DNA from: Symsagittifera roscoffensis
Taxonomy: Eukaryota > Xenacoelomorpha > Acoela > Convolutidae
DNA length: 64,000 bases
Reading direction: 5' to 3'
Assembly: GCF_963678635.1 (NCBI RefSeq)
Contig: NC_087066.1
Coordinates: 33,361,301-33,425,300 of the forward strand
Part shown: in pieces, positions 20,406-31,154 of the stretch
How positions within the stretch are numbered: position 1 is the stretch's first letter
How the letters are laid out: each line of letters begins with the position of its first letter
Position numbers and translations under genes: made by a program
The notes under the pieces: model-generated
Told to the model about the DNA's origin: nothing
Databases searched by the model: none
Seen by the model: the letters and a program-made list of their open reading frames with translations, nothing else

Positions 20406-23011
20406 AATTATTAATTTTTCTCCAACTCCTTTTTCTAGTAATCTCAAATCAAAACATAAACCCTTCCCCTCGTACAGGACCACAAGATTTATTAGTAACA
20501 CATTACGATTGTGAAGAAAATGAACAAAAAACACTACACAAATATGCAATAAATCAAGTATCACAATGTGAAACAGAACCACAAGCTATAGAAACCACAA
20601 ATGTAATAGCAACACTCTATTCAAAAGCCCGAGCAACAACAGTTACAGGTTATAAATTCACAGCAACATTTTCCGAAAAGAAAGTACATTGTTCACAAGT
20701 CTCGAACGGAAACAAAAACCGACTTGACCATGAATCATTCTATCAAAGTAATATAGAACGTCTTTTACATCTCAATCCCGACGATTGTAAAAATGAATTA
20801 CTTAGACTAAACATCACACAAAATAAAAACTCCGCAAGAAAGTTAGTTAATTTTCAAGTTTTTTCAGACTCTGTACATCAATCACAACTTGAAAGACACC
20901 AAGGAAATATAAAACTAGACGAAAAATACCCGTATAACGGCGCACACGGACGATTAACCTATGACCTACACGATAAACATTGGATACCACACATTGGTAT
21001 AAATGACCCATCAAACTGCAAAGCAGACACAAAAAATAAAGGATACCAAGAAATAATGTTTTTCGATTGGAAAATACAACTCGAAAAAATACAACTAACA
21101 CGAGATTTATCAGATAATACAATGATCTATCAAGGAATCCGATTACCTTGTAAAAATGATCAAGGTTATTGCGACCCTACAACGAGAACACAAGCAACAA
21201 TTGTTTGGTTCCCCGAAGATACATGTACAACATTTCAAGTAGCAAGAATACACGCTCGTATGATAAAATTTCACGAAAAATATTTTATACAATCAATTCC
21301 ATATGAACAAGTCCATCCATCACGAAAACTAAGTTCTAATTTTAGAAACATAGACAATATAGAAAATAAATTGACACGTTTTCAAATATATCAAGAAACA
21401 GAACTTGCATGTAAATACAGGAATCCACTTCACAGAACACAATACTCTGAAATATTAGTTGAATACGAAAAAGGATTCGACATGACCACTGGAAAAGTAA
21501 AAATCGACCCATATGCCACAGGTCATCCTCCAAACGAAGGAACATCCTATATACCAGTTAATTTTGAAAAAAGCAACGGACAACCTGGTGGACATCTAAA
21601 ACCCCATGACACCAGAAGCACACGCTTACAAGAATTATCACTAATGAATACTACATATTTCGGTAATATCCACTATGATATTCATTTAGATATGAAACTA
21701 GATTATACAATTAGCCGAATTTTTCAAGAAATGTCACTCTCCGAATTAGAAACACTACACCAACTATGCGAATTAGAACGAACACAAATATTACAATCAC
21801 TTGCACTAGCAGTATTAAAAATACCCTATGCAGGATACTTATTATCTGGAAATAGATCAAATTTTTTAGACTATGAAGGAAACATCTTATGGTTTTATAC
21901 TTGTACTAAAAAAATATCACCACTATACGTTTTTGAAGATAAAAGATGTTATAAAAGAATCCCTATCTTTTATAAGAATAAAGTACATTTCGTGGATACA
22001 CTTTCACGAAGAACCTATTTCTGGGATACCGCAGTCCCATGTGGATCAGAAAACAGCCACAATGTAGTACAACTAAACCCTGATGAAAATAAATATTATC
22101 TTCTCACTCCATATCCCACATTAATGCAATCACTCAAAAAATTTTCACCAGAAAGCATTCGCGCTATTGCTCGAAACCCAAATATAGACTTACAATCAAT
22201 AGGAATCTATTCAAAATCAGATATTCAACATCACATTAGAACACAACAATTCCAAGAATTATTAACACAAATGGACACTATACAAAGACAATCAATAGAC
22301 CAAAATTTACGCAAACTTGCAGAAACCGCAGGATTTGCCGATATCTACACGCAAGACTATAGCGGATATTTTAAAGACATTAAAGATTATATATATCTAA
22401 ACGGTGAAAAATACCGTCCCCAAGATATATCACCAATTAACATTTTTAGCTTTGTTACACTCAAAAATGAGATCCTCGATTTTCTAGGATGGCCCTATTA
22501 CATCTTAGAAAAATTGACTATTTTATACGCAATGTTTAACTTTATTGGATTTCTTTTCTCACTTTTAAAAGGAATCTACAACACATGTGCTATACACACA
22601 CAAGTAAACAGACAAGCAAGCGTAGCACGCATACTCTTTGCAGGATTTTTTGGAATCTTTTCTACATCTATAAACAAAATTCTTTTAGACGCACAAATAA
22701 AAGAATATAACACAAAAATAGCAACACGACAAAATACATACGACGAAGAACATAACAATGTAGACATAACGCCAACGGCACCACAATTACCACCCCTACC
22801 AAATAACCATCCACTATCCCTAGTCCCACGAAATTTTCGAAATTTAGCCATCACACATAATCCAAATTTTCGACTCACCACATCACAAAGTCCCATCCAA
22901 CATATAATGACACACCAGTCACAAGATGAAAATACTTATGAACAAATTATTGAACAACCCCATACCACCGCTTTTCAGTCTCAAAATAATCATTTTTTTA
23001 GCCCACGATGA
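20393..23011 (+). CDS. env: envelope-like glycoprotein
   Basis: 872 aa. An N-terminal signal peptide (residues 1-18, hydrophobic LKLLIFLQLLFLVI) leads to a long Cys-containing ectodomain with several N-X-S/T sites. A strongly hydrophobic stretch lies at about residues 700-735 (LYAMFNFIGFLFSLL), with a second hydrophobic patch near 746-765. A Pro/Gln/His-rich tail of about 110 residues follows. This is type I membrane protein architecture, expected of a retroelement envelope that mediates cell attachment or fusion. Cysteine layout in the first 400 residues and the GYCDPTTRTQATIVWFPEDT segment recall glycoproteins of negative-strand (chuvirus-like) RNA viruses that other invertebrate LTR elements have captured; moderate-to-low certainty. 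It is intact here and in copy 2, with about a dozen substitutions and no indels. Confidence 0.7.
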   Translation: MYILKLLIFLQLLFLVISNQNINPSPRTGPQDLLVTHYDCEENEQKTLHKYAINQVSQCETEPQAIETTNVIATLYSKARATTVTGYKFTATFSEKKVHCSQVSNGNKNRLDHESFYQSNIERLLHLNPDDCKNELLRLNITQNKNSARKLVNFQVFSDSVHQSQLERHQGNIKLDEKYPYNGAHGRLTYDLHDKHWIPHIGINDPSNCKADTKNKGYQEIMFFDWKIQLEKIQLTRDLSDNTMIYQGIRLPCKNDQGYCDPTTRTQATIVWFPEDTCTTFQVARIHARMIKFHEKYFIQSIPYEQVHPSRKLSSNFRNIDNIENKLTRFQIYQETELACKYRNPLHRTQYSEILVEYEKGFDMTTGKVKIDPYATGHPPNEGTSYIPVNFEKSNGQPGGHLKPHDTRSTRLQELSLMNTTYFGNIHYDIHLDMKLDYTISRIFQEMSLSELETLHQLCELERTQILQSLALAVLKIPYAGYLLSGNRSNFLDYEGNILWFYTCTKKISPLYVFEDKRCYKRIPIFYKNKVHFVDTLSRRTYFWDTAVPCGSENSHNVVQLNPDENKYYLLTPYPTLMQSLKKFSPESIRAIARNPNIDLQSIGIYSKSDIQHHIRTQQFQELLTQMDTIQRQSIDQNLRKLAETAGFADIYTQDYSGYFKDIKDYIYLNGEKYRPQDISPINIFSFVTLKNEILDFLGWPYYILEKLTILYAMFNFIGFLFSLLKGIYNTCAIHTQVNRQASVARILFAGFFGIFSTSINKILLDAQIKEYNTKIATRQNTYDEEHNNVDITPTAPQLPPLPNNHPLSLVPRNFRNLAITHNPNFRLTTSQSPIQHIMTHQSQDENTYEQIIEQPHTTAFQSQNNHFFSPR

Positions 23012-24813
23012 GCCGCCAACTTGGATCACTACACCGATCAAATTCCCACCCAACCAATCTTACCTCTCCAATCCCAATAATACCACTTTTTGCTTTTCCG
23101 CCACCCGATTTTCCATCTAGTAATGTAACATCAGGCATGAATTCCGACACTAATTCACACATCTCAGTTTTATATTCCATCTCACAACTCAATAACCCGA
23201 ATATTGAAACCCCCGATGAATTTGCCGACTCAGAACCATCCCCATCCAATAATTTTCATAACTCTTCTAATTTTTCTCAACCCCCTTTTCAACCCATATT
23301 ATCCAATAACCCTGACCCAATCACTCCCACACCCTCTTATGCTTCCCAAGTTACCCCAACCTACTCCTCATACCATTCTGACCAATCATCTCATTCTCCA
23401 GACACCCCCCGAATCTCCCCAGAGCTAGATAATTTTATTACCCTTCAACAACAACCCTACCACCTTAATACCCCAACCATAAACCAAATCTCCTCCACAA
23501 TAAATTCATCCAACCCCCCTACCCCTACACCCTCTTCAAATTATACTGAATCATTAGCACCATCATCCACATCAACTGAATCTTCACTCAACACTAATAG
23601 AGCTTACCGCACTTTTAAAAGAAAGTTCCCCAACCATCCTTTCCCAGCAAAACCAGGAACAGCCCGTGAATACGTCAACCACCCCAAGCATACTAACACA
23701 AAAGAATTTTTAGCCATCACCTTACCCTCATTCCCACAATACACCTTAAATACCCCCCACGACACTAACGAAACACGCAACTTTGTAGATGAATACGTTT
23801 TAATGCCCACCCTCTCTTGGACCTCATATTATCATTTTACTAACCCTCTTTGCTTACCTTTATCTAACACTCACATCGATATAGAGCGAAATACGGACAT
23901 GCTATATCGACTCACTACACCACTAACCGCTAGACAATTTACTTACGTTGGATATAAAAAATCACTAAAAACACACACTGCACCTAGAGCTAACGAATAT
24001 ACACTCGAATACTATGATCACAACATCATCAGAGCTAACCAAGATCAATTCTTAGACGACGATCGCTTCGCTAATCCACAAATTACCGAGAAATTTTTCA
24101 TCAAGACACCATATATATTCACACTAAACATCTTCGACCGAAAGTTTGATCACATTATTTCAGAAGCACTAACAGACACACAAGCATACGAAAGTTTTAA
24201 AGAACGCTTCCAAATACTTTCACTAACCTTTCATTTCCTTGCACCACACGAAAGAGATTTACACTGCTCACACGATATTATGTTGCGCACTAAACAAACC
24301 CACACATATAGTTATTATCGCTTCATCCAAAATCACTTTGACCTACACACACCCTCTAGACAACCACACCATCGTTTTCAATTCATTAATTCCAAATACA
24401 CTTCACCATTTTTCCTAAATTTCACATATTGCATTAAAGATACTAACCTTCATGGTATTCTTCGTAATTATGACCCCATAACCCAAATGTACATCTTCTG
24501 TCCCATCACCAAGACCTTCAACGCCGAAGAATCCCGACCCTTCCTTATCCCGCACGAGTTTGTACAACCTATAGAAATCCCAATTTTAGAATTCATCCAC
24601 AACACTAAATTCAATCACAAATTATATAATCTAATCCAAAACACACCTTATGAGTTTGCAGTTGGCACTGAAGAACTAACCACTATCAAGGCACTCCAAT
24701 TGCTTTGGCCACTGCTTCAGACTAAAAATATCATCCGCATCTTAGCTAAACTGCTAACAACTTCAGAACTAATTCACGACATCTTCCCCCACGGTTTTTT
24801 CCCCGACGACTAA
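23008..24813 (+). CDS. orphan 601-aa protein after env
   Basis: Begins at an ATGA overlap with the env stop. Residues 1-200 are Pro/Ser/Thr/Asn-rich and low in charge, probably disordered. Residues about 200-601 look globular: many aromatics, His and hydrophobics, with a Leu-rich C-terminus (IKALQLLWPLLQTKNIIRIL). There is no signal peptide, membrane helix, zinc finger or catalytic motif that I recognise. Copy 2 has the same 601 codons with six substitutions by eye. Its place as the last gene, coupled to env, and its strong conservation argue for an element function such as assembly or regulation, but this is open. Confidence 0.6.
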   Translation: MSRQLGSLHRSNSHPTNLTSPIPIIPLFAFPPPDFPSSNVTSGMNSDTNSHISVLYSISQLNNPNIETPDEFADSEPSPSNNFHNSSNFSQPPFQPILSNNPDPITPTPSYASQVTPTYSSYHSDQSSHSPDTPRISPELDNFITLQQQPYHLNTPTINQISSTINSSNPPTPTPSSNYTESLAPSSTSTESSLNTNRAYRTFKRKFPNHPFPAKPGTAREYVNHPKHTNTKEFLAITLPSFPQYTLNTPHDTNETRNFVDEYVLMPTLSWTSYYHFTNPLCLPLSNTHIDIERNTDMLYRLTTPLTARQFTYVGYKKSLKTHTAPRANEYTLEYYDHNIIRANQDQFLDDDRFANPQITEKFFIKTPYIFTLNIFDRKFDHIISEALTDTQAYESFKERFQILSLTFHFLAPHERDLHCSHDIMLRTKQTHTYSYYRFIQNHFDLHTPSRQPHHRFQFINSKYTSPFFLNFTYCIKDTNLHGILRNYDPITQMYIFCPITKTFNAEESRPFLIPHEFVQPIEIPILEFIHNTKFNHKLYNLIQNTPYEFAVGTEELTTIKALQLLWPLLQTKNIIRILAKLLTTSELIHDIFPHGFFPDD

Positions 24814-24816
24814 CAG

Positions 24817-24895
24817 GTAAGTATGAATTAAATCAATATTACTAACTAATTAAAATATTAAAAAACTCACCATACTTTATTCATGTTTACTTTAG
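24817..24895 (+). other. canonical short intron just after the last stop codon
   Basis: Donor CAG|GTAAGTAT lies three bases after the TAA of the 601-aa ORF. A TACTAAC branch-point consensus is about 55 nt upstream of the acceptor, which is TTTACTTTAG (AG at 24,894-24,895; a second AG at 24,902-24,903). Length is 79 nt. Copy 2 has the same donor, branch site and position (59,092-59,170). Because the stop lies within a few bases of the junction, removal would not be expected to trigger decay. Confidence 0.55.
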
Positions 24896-24903
24896 ATTTT
24901 TAG

Positions 24904-26418
24904 CCTTCATCCGACAATCACCTACAAAAACCACAAAAGACAAATAAAAATCGCAAATTTCATCAAACAGATTTCAAAAATTCTATTAATCTCTTACACT
25001 TATAAATTTATAAATTTAATACCAATGCAATAAATTCATTTCTAAAATTTTCCCCACAAGCAGTAAATCTAATTATGATGAAAATTTGTAACTTAAAATT
25101 CCCCCATAACTAGCAGTAAATTTCCAAATTCTATGCAGTAAATTAATAAAACGCAATTGCAGTACTAACCTTTTGATATTTTCATTCATTCGCACAGAAA
25201 TTCTATCCACACTCGCACAGCTCGCCCACGAAGAATTGTTTAAAATAATGAATTTCAGTTTCAAGTTTTCACACTCAACAACTCTAACATATAATAACAT
25301 GTTTCAAACCTTCCTTTAACCCGGTTGGAAAGGAATCATATACTAAACAAAACTAACCAACGCAGCTTACTAAATACCACAAATCATAGAATAACAGCAT
25401 GACTAAGAAAAGGAAACCAACGGTACCCAAACCGGATTAACCCAGTTTAAAACTGGATAATTTATTCTTTTGAAGACTATTATAAAGTCTAAGAAAGAAA
25501 TAATAAAACACAAAAAAGTCGAAAGACAAACCCATACCACGAACAATTTACTTTTTGGAAAAAGGACATAACCAACAAGACATAAGAAAAACCACAACAA
25601 ACCCAACATAAAACGTTGTCACATAACAGGACCCCTCACAAAAACCGCATGAAATCATACTCCCATTCCTGGCCTAACCCACCAGGAAGGACGTCCTGAG
25701 CATGCTCTATAGCCGGCCTAACCCACCGCGCTACATCCACGCTTTGTGACCACACCTCTATTTTTAATAAGAGCTACTCAAGTGTGAGTAACTCTTCAAA
25801 ATAACCGAACTAAAACAAAAAGCTTTTGTGAAAACAACTAACTAAAATCATAATTAAAAAATATTAAACTAATAAATGTTTTATAAAGTGTAAATTACAT
25901 TATGCAATACATAGATCAGAATACAACACCAAGGACGAACATCAAAAGATCCCACTACACTCGAGAGAGAATGACCAACCACAATCGATATGCCACTCAC
26001 AATCACAACTCAAAGGATTTAGAGTACGACTTGACTTCGCAGAAAAGGACTTCATTGAACTAGACCAATGACCACCTCGATGTTCAAGTATACGTACAGA
26101 TCCGAGTAACCAGGCATCCCCTCCACGCACAATCTCCACGCCATTCCCAAACTAGATCAGACACAAAAGAAGTTCTCCACGCAGAACAGAAAAACCTGAC
26201 ATAGCCAACCATTCTGAAATCAGATTTGAGTTTGTGGCAAAGACTTAGTCGTTGTCACTAGAAGACACAACGTCTTATGTCTCTAACTCCAGCTTCCTGG
26301 AACTTCTTTAACAAAGAGGAAACGGAAGAAAATGATGTTCGCCAAAAACCAACGTCCATCATCCATCCTTCAAATTGCAGAAGAACTATTCTAAAAAACT
26401 CTGTAAAACCCGGATGGG
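24904..26418 (+). other. 1.5-kb 3' non-coding region with palindromes and purine tract
   Basis: No coding ORF. GCAGTAAAT-type motifs recur at 25,060, 25,113, 25,135 and (variant) 25,159. At 25,671-25,727 two GGCCTAACCCACC copies flank two directly adjacent perfect palindromes, AGGACGTCCT and GAGCATGCTC, capable of compact RNA folding. A purine-rich AAGAGGAAACGGAAGAAAA near 26,314-26,333, and CGGATGGG abutting the LTR, are candidates for the polypurine primer. All are conserved in copy 2. Confidence 0.55.
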
Positions 26419-26828
26419 TGGAACCTGATCTAAACTACATTTTATGATTGGATAAATTAGATATTTTACCAATGTAAAGTATTTAATATTAACCAATCAT
26501 GATCCATCTAACTAACAACCCACTTATTTGTAAGTGCTGAAGTTACTTGTAATTTCAGCACCAGAGAGATTTGAATTTAACTTAGAAATTAGTTGGACTC
26601 TCCCGAGCACTTCAGCAGCCGCAATAAACCAGTATACCCTAGATCTATTGAGCCTAGCAGAGACTAGTTAAACAACCTGAGACTAGATAGTATAAGAGTA
26701 AGATTAGGATCGGTATTAGACTAAGAAGTTGCACGAATCTATCCGGCCGAAAATAAGATAGCGTGACGAGCAGACGGTGTACCCTATCCGAAATTACTCT
26801 ATGAGTTAACCAACTCGGTCCTAACTCA
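26419..26828 (+). repeat. 3' LTR, giant copy 1
   Basis: 410 bp, by eye identical to the 5' LTR, and followed by the AAAG duplication. Identity of the two LTRs indicates very recent insertion, or homogenisation. Confidence 0.9.
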
Positions 26829-27306
26829 AAAGCATGAAAATTTTCACATGGTTCATCGGATCTCAAAACAATCTATTTCGTATTTAACTCTTTCTGTTTC
26901 CTTTTCTGGGTATCCTGTGATTTAATTGCATAAACGAGAAATGAATAAGTTTTATTATGATACAATGTTTGAACCCTACACACTTTTTTGGAAATGGTCA
27001 AAATCTACCGGAAAAAGTTTGACCACCAAAAGTGCGGAAGCAATAGTGCGATTCCACTACAATTTTACACATGAAAATTGTTTCAAAAGAAGATTCTATT
27101 TATCTTTTTGAGTGTAAAGTGTATAAGAAAAAGTATGACAAATGTTTTTTTTGTTTATTAATAACGTATGATTAGAAGTTTTGTTAAGCCCGGGCAATGT
27201 TTTGAATAGATGTTCAGCAGTCAGCAATATTGATAAATAAAATTTGATTCAAAAAGTGATCAAATAGTTGCATTTTTTTTGTCAAACTCTGGCATTTAAA
27301 TCATTT
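26829..27306. repeat. right part of the repeat split by giant copy 1
   Basis: Continues the 7506-7919 segment. The stretches CGAGAAATGAATAAGTTTTA (from about 26,935) and GATGTTCAGCAGTCAGCA (from about 27,210) have close counterparts near 63,808 and 63,950. The small open frame at 26,926-27,111 is not supported as a gene. Confidence 0.65.
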
Positions 27307-28438
27307 AATTCGAAAATATTCAAATACACATTTTATTTTTTTTTGTTTCAATACAATTTTGTTTCAAGCCTAATTTAATCAGAGCTTGGCCAGATCGTAA
27401 CACAACGCAATTTTGCGTACAAATTAATTCCGCTTTACACAACCGATGATGTTTGATATTTCCTTCAATTAATGATTTTAAGTATTTGAGTAGCATGAAA
27501 TTAATCATACCATTTATCTTAACTCTACTCAGTTTTGATCAATTTTGAGGCGTGCAAGTATGTTTTACATACAACTTTTTTGCGTTCTATTTTCAGTTTT
27601 ATGAATAAAAATACTCATAGAGCGCGCCATTTAGTCAAGAAAACTGACTTTTGTCAAACAAACAGAACTTAACAATATTGAATCAAAATTAAATTTTTAA
27701 ATTACACTAGATCTCAGGGAGTGAAGGTTTTTATTGGGTCATTCAAGTGGTGTTAAAATTGCCGAGAATTGACTGAATGAAAACCACTCGAAGCTAAATA
27801 ACTCCGCAGCAGGGAAGTTGAACTAAGCTGTATGGTTAACTTTACTTTCGGTTTTGATTACTTTTGCCATTGTTTCGGTAATGTGAACTGTTTCATTATC
27901 CCAAGTGTTTGAAAGAATACTGAAAATAGCGACATACTTATTTAAATTAATGCTCGAAAGCTATATTTGCGTGTTTGCTATTTTGATACTACTACTGAGC
28001 ACTCTTTGACTTCGAAGAAAGCAAATTCAAAGTTTTGCTTAGAGTCATTGCATGCTACAAAAATTTTTTGATTAACCTTGAGGTGATCAAAATAATAACA
28101 AAAGTTTTTCAAACTTTTCAACATTTCAAAGTTATAAAACCTACCAAAAAACAGATAAAATGTACAACAAAAATAATTTAAAATTTTGGAAGGGAACAGA
28201 CAATTTTGTGATGACAATCTTGCGAGAAAAGATTGTAAATAAACAACGAGAAGACGTTAAAGAATGGAAAAATAATTTTTATTTTTTTTTCTATTTGCCC
28301 GCTTGCCTTGCTATGCTTGCATCGTATCGCAAGTGATGCATAGCTCCAACTAACTGTGTGTTTTATTGTTGACTCCTCTGGTTAGTTTCTTCGGTAAACT
28401 CTAAAACACACCAAACAGAATCATTCAATCGAGTTTTT

Positions 28439-28617
28439 GTTAACTTGAGATAGAAATTCAAAAAACGTTTGATTACGGTATATCCATATGTCCGAATATT
28501 TTTTGGCATACTTTTCTGGAATACGTACACGGTATTCCAAAAAAGTATGCCAAAAAAAATTCGGACATATGGATATACCGTAATCAAACGTTTTTTGAAT
28601 TTCTATCTCAAGTTAAC
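28439..28617. repeat. fold-back palindrome, unit 1
   Basis: Arms of about 85 bp, from GTTAACTTGAGATAGAAATT to its reverse complement, around a 7-nt centre GTACACG between GGAATAC and GTATTCC. Nearly perfect, with small differences in the A/T runs. It can form a long hairpin or cruciform. Confidence 0.85.
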
Positions 28618-29808
28618 AGATACTTGATAGTGGTTGAAATAAGCGACATACTTGAAAAAAATAAGCACCATATCTAATTCGAAAATACTCAAATACACAT
28701 TTTAATTTTTTTTTGTTTCAATACAATTTTGTTTCAAGCCTAATTTAATCAGAGCTTGGCCAGATCGTAACACAACGCAATTTTGCGTACAAATTAATTC
28801 CGCTTTACACAACCGATGATGTTTGATATTTCCTTCAATTAATGATTTTAAGTATTTGAGTAGCATGAAATTAATCATACCATTTATCTTAACTCTACTC
28901 AGTTTTGATCAATTTTGAGGCGTGCAAGTATGTTTTACATACAACTTTTTTGCGTTCTATTTTCAGTTTTATGAATAAAAATACTCACAGAGCGCGCCAT
29001 TTAGTCAAGAAAACTGACTTTTGTCAAACAAACAGAACTTAACAATATTGAATCAAAATTAAATTTTTAAATTACATTAGATCTCAGGGAGTGAAGGTTT
29101 TTATTGGGTCATTCAAGTGGTGTTAAAATTGCCGAGAATTGTCTGAATGAAAACCACTCGAAGCTAAATAACACCGCAGCAGGGAAGTTGAACTAAGCTG
29201 TATCGTTAACTTTACTTTCGGTTTTGATTACTTTTGCCATTGTTTCGGTAATGTGAACTGTTTCATTATCCCAAGTGTTTGAAAGAATACTGAAAATAGC
29301 GACATACTTATTTAAATTAATGCTCGAAAGCTATATTTGCGTGTTTGCTATTTTGATACTACTACTGAGCACTCTTTGACTTCGAAGAAAGCAAATTCAA
29401 AGTTTTGCTTAGAGTCATTGCATGCTACAAAATTTTCTTGATTAACCTTGAGGTGATTAAAATAATAACAAAAGTTTTTCAAACTTTTCGACATTTCAAA
29501 GTTATAAAACCTACCAAAAAACAGATAAAATGTACAACAAAAATAATTTAAAATTTTGGAAGGGAACAGACAATTTTGTGATGACAATCTTGCGAGAAAA
29601 GATTGTAAATAAACAACGAGAAGACGTTAAAGAATGGAAAAATAATTTTTATTTTTTTTCCTATTTGCCCGCTTGCCTTGCTATGCTTGCATCGTATCGC
29701 AAGTGATGCATAGCTCCAACTAACTGTGTGTTTTATTGTTGACTCCTCTGGTTAGTTTCTTCGGTAAACTCTAAAACACACCAAACAGAATCATTCAATC
29801 GAGTTTTT

Positions 29809-29987
29809 GTTAACTTGAGATAGAAATTCAAAAAAAGTTTGATTACGGTATATCCATATGTCCGAATATTTTTTGGCATACTTTTCTGGAATACGTACAC
29901 GGTATTCCAAAAAAGTATGCCAAAAAAAATTCGGACATATGGATATACCGTAATCAAACGTTTTTTGAATTTCTATCTCAAGTTAAC
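29809..29987. repeat. fold-back palindrome, unit 2
   Basis: Same inverted repeat as in unit 1 and of equal length. One arm carries an AAAAAAAGTTTG variant, so the arms mismatch there. Confidence 0.85.
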
Positions 29988-31154
29988 AGATATTTGATAG
30001 TGTTTGAAATAAGCGACATACTTGAAAATAATAAGCACCATATTTAATTCGAAAATACTCAAATACACATTTTAATTTTTTTTGTTTCAATTCAATTTTG
30101 TTTCAAGCCTAATTTAATCAGAGCTTGGCCAGATCGTAACACAACGCAATTTTGCGTACAAATTAATTCCGCTTTACACAACCGATGATGTTTGATATTT
30201 CCTTCAATTAATGATTTTAAGTATTTGAGTAGCATGTAATTGATCATACCATTTATCTTAACTCTACTCAGTTTTGATCAATTTTGAGGCGTGCAAGTAT
30301 GTTTTACATACAACTTTTTTGCGTTCTATTTTCAGTTTTATGAATAAAAATACTCATAGAGCGCGCCATTTAGTCAAGAAAACTGACTTTTGTCAAACAA
30401 ACAGAACTTAACAATATTGAATCAAAATTAAATTTTTAAATTACACTAGATCTCAGGGAGTGAAGGTTTTTATTGGGTCATTCAAGTGGTGTTAAAATTG
30501 CCGAGAATTGACTGAATGAAAACCACTCGAAGCTAAATAACTCCGCAGCAGGGAAGTTGAACTAAGCTGTATGGTTAACTTTACTTTCGGTTTTGATTAC
30601 TTTTGCCATTGTTTCGGTAATGTGAACTGTTTCATTATCCCAAGTGTTTGAAAGAATACTGAAAATAGCGACATACTTATTTAAATTAATGCTCGAAAGC
30701 TATATTTGCGTGTTTGCTATTTTGATACTACTACTGAGCACTCTTTGACTTCGAAGAAAGCAAATTCAAAGTTTTGCTTAGAGTCATTGCATGCTACAAA
30801 AATTTTTTGATTAACCTTGAGGTGATCAAAATAATAACAAAAGTTTTTCAAACTTTTCAACATTTCAAAGTTATAAAACCTACCAAAAAACAGATAAAAT
30901 GTACAACAAAAATAATTTAAAATTTTGGAAGGGAACAGACAATTTTGTGATGACAATCTTGCGAGAAAAGATTGTAAATAAACAACGAGAAGACGTTAAA
31001 GAATGGAAAAATAATTTTTATTTTTTTTTCTATTTGCCCGCTTGCCTTGCTATGCTTGCATCGTATCGCAAGTGATGCATAGCTCCAACTAACTGTGTGT
31101 TTTATTGTTGACTCCTCTGGTTAGTTTCTTCGGTAAACTCTAAAACACACCAAA

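Larger units (their letters stand above)
7920..26828 (+). mobile_element. giant env-bearing Ty3/gypsy element, copy 1
   Basis: An 18,909-bp element with two 410-bp LTRs that look identical, TG/CA ends, a 4-bp duplication, a primer-binding site 2 nt inside the 5' LTR, and domain order protease-RT-RNase H-integrase with a GPY/F-type integrase tail. That order and tail place it in Ty3/gypsy (Metaviridae). It is far larger than typical members (about 5-12 kb) because of a 1.25-kb leader, a long gag, and a 6.6-kb accessory and envelope block. Its gag-pol is broken by two frameshifts and one nonsense codon relative to copy 2, while the accessory ORFs are intact. The whole element has a G-poor plus strand. 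Confidence 0.9.

Noticed and set aside
25403-25609. Antisense ORF in the 3' non-coding region of the giant element
   Set aside because: Length and sequence differ in copy 2 through indels, and the composition is that of reverse-complemented A/C-rich DNA.
27978-28217. Repeated 79-codon and 74-codon minus ORFs in the 1.37-kb units
   Set aside because: The second reads through a palindrome (so it appears on both strands), and both exist only because the unit is repeated.
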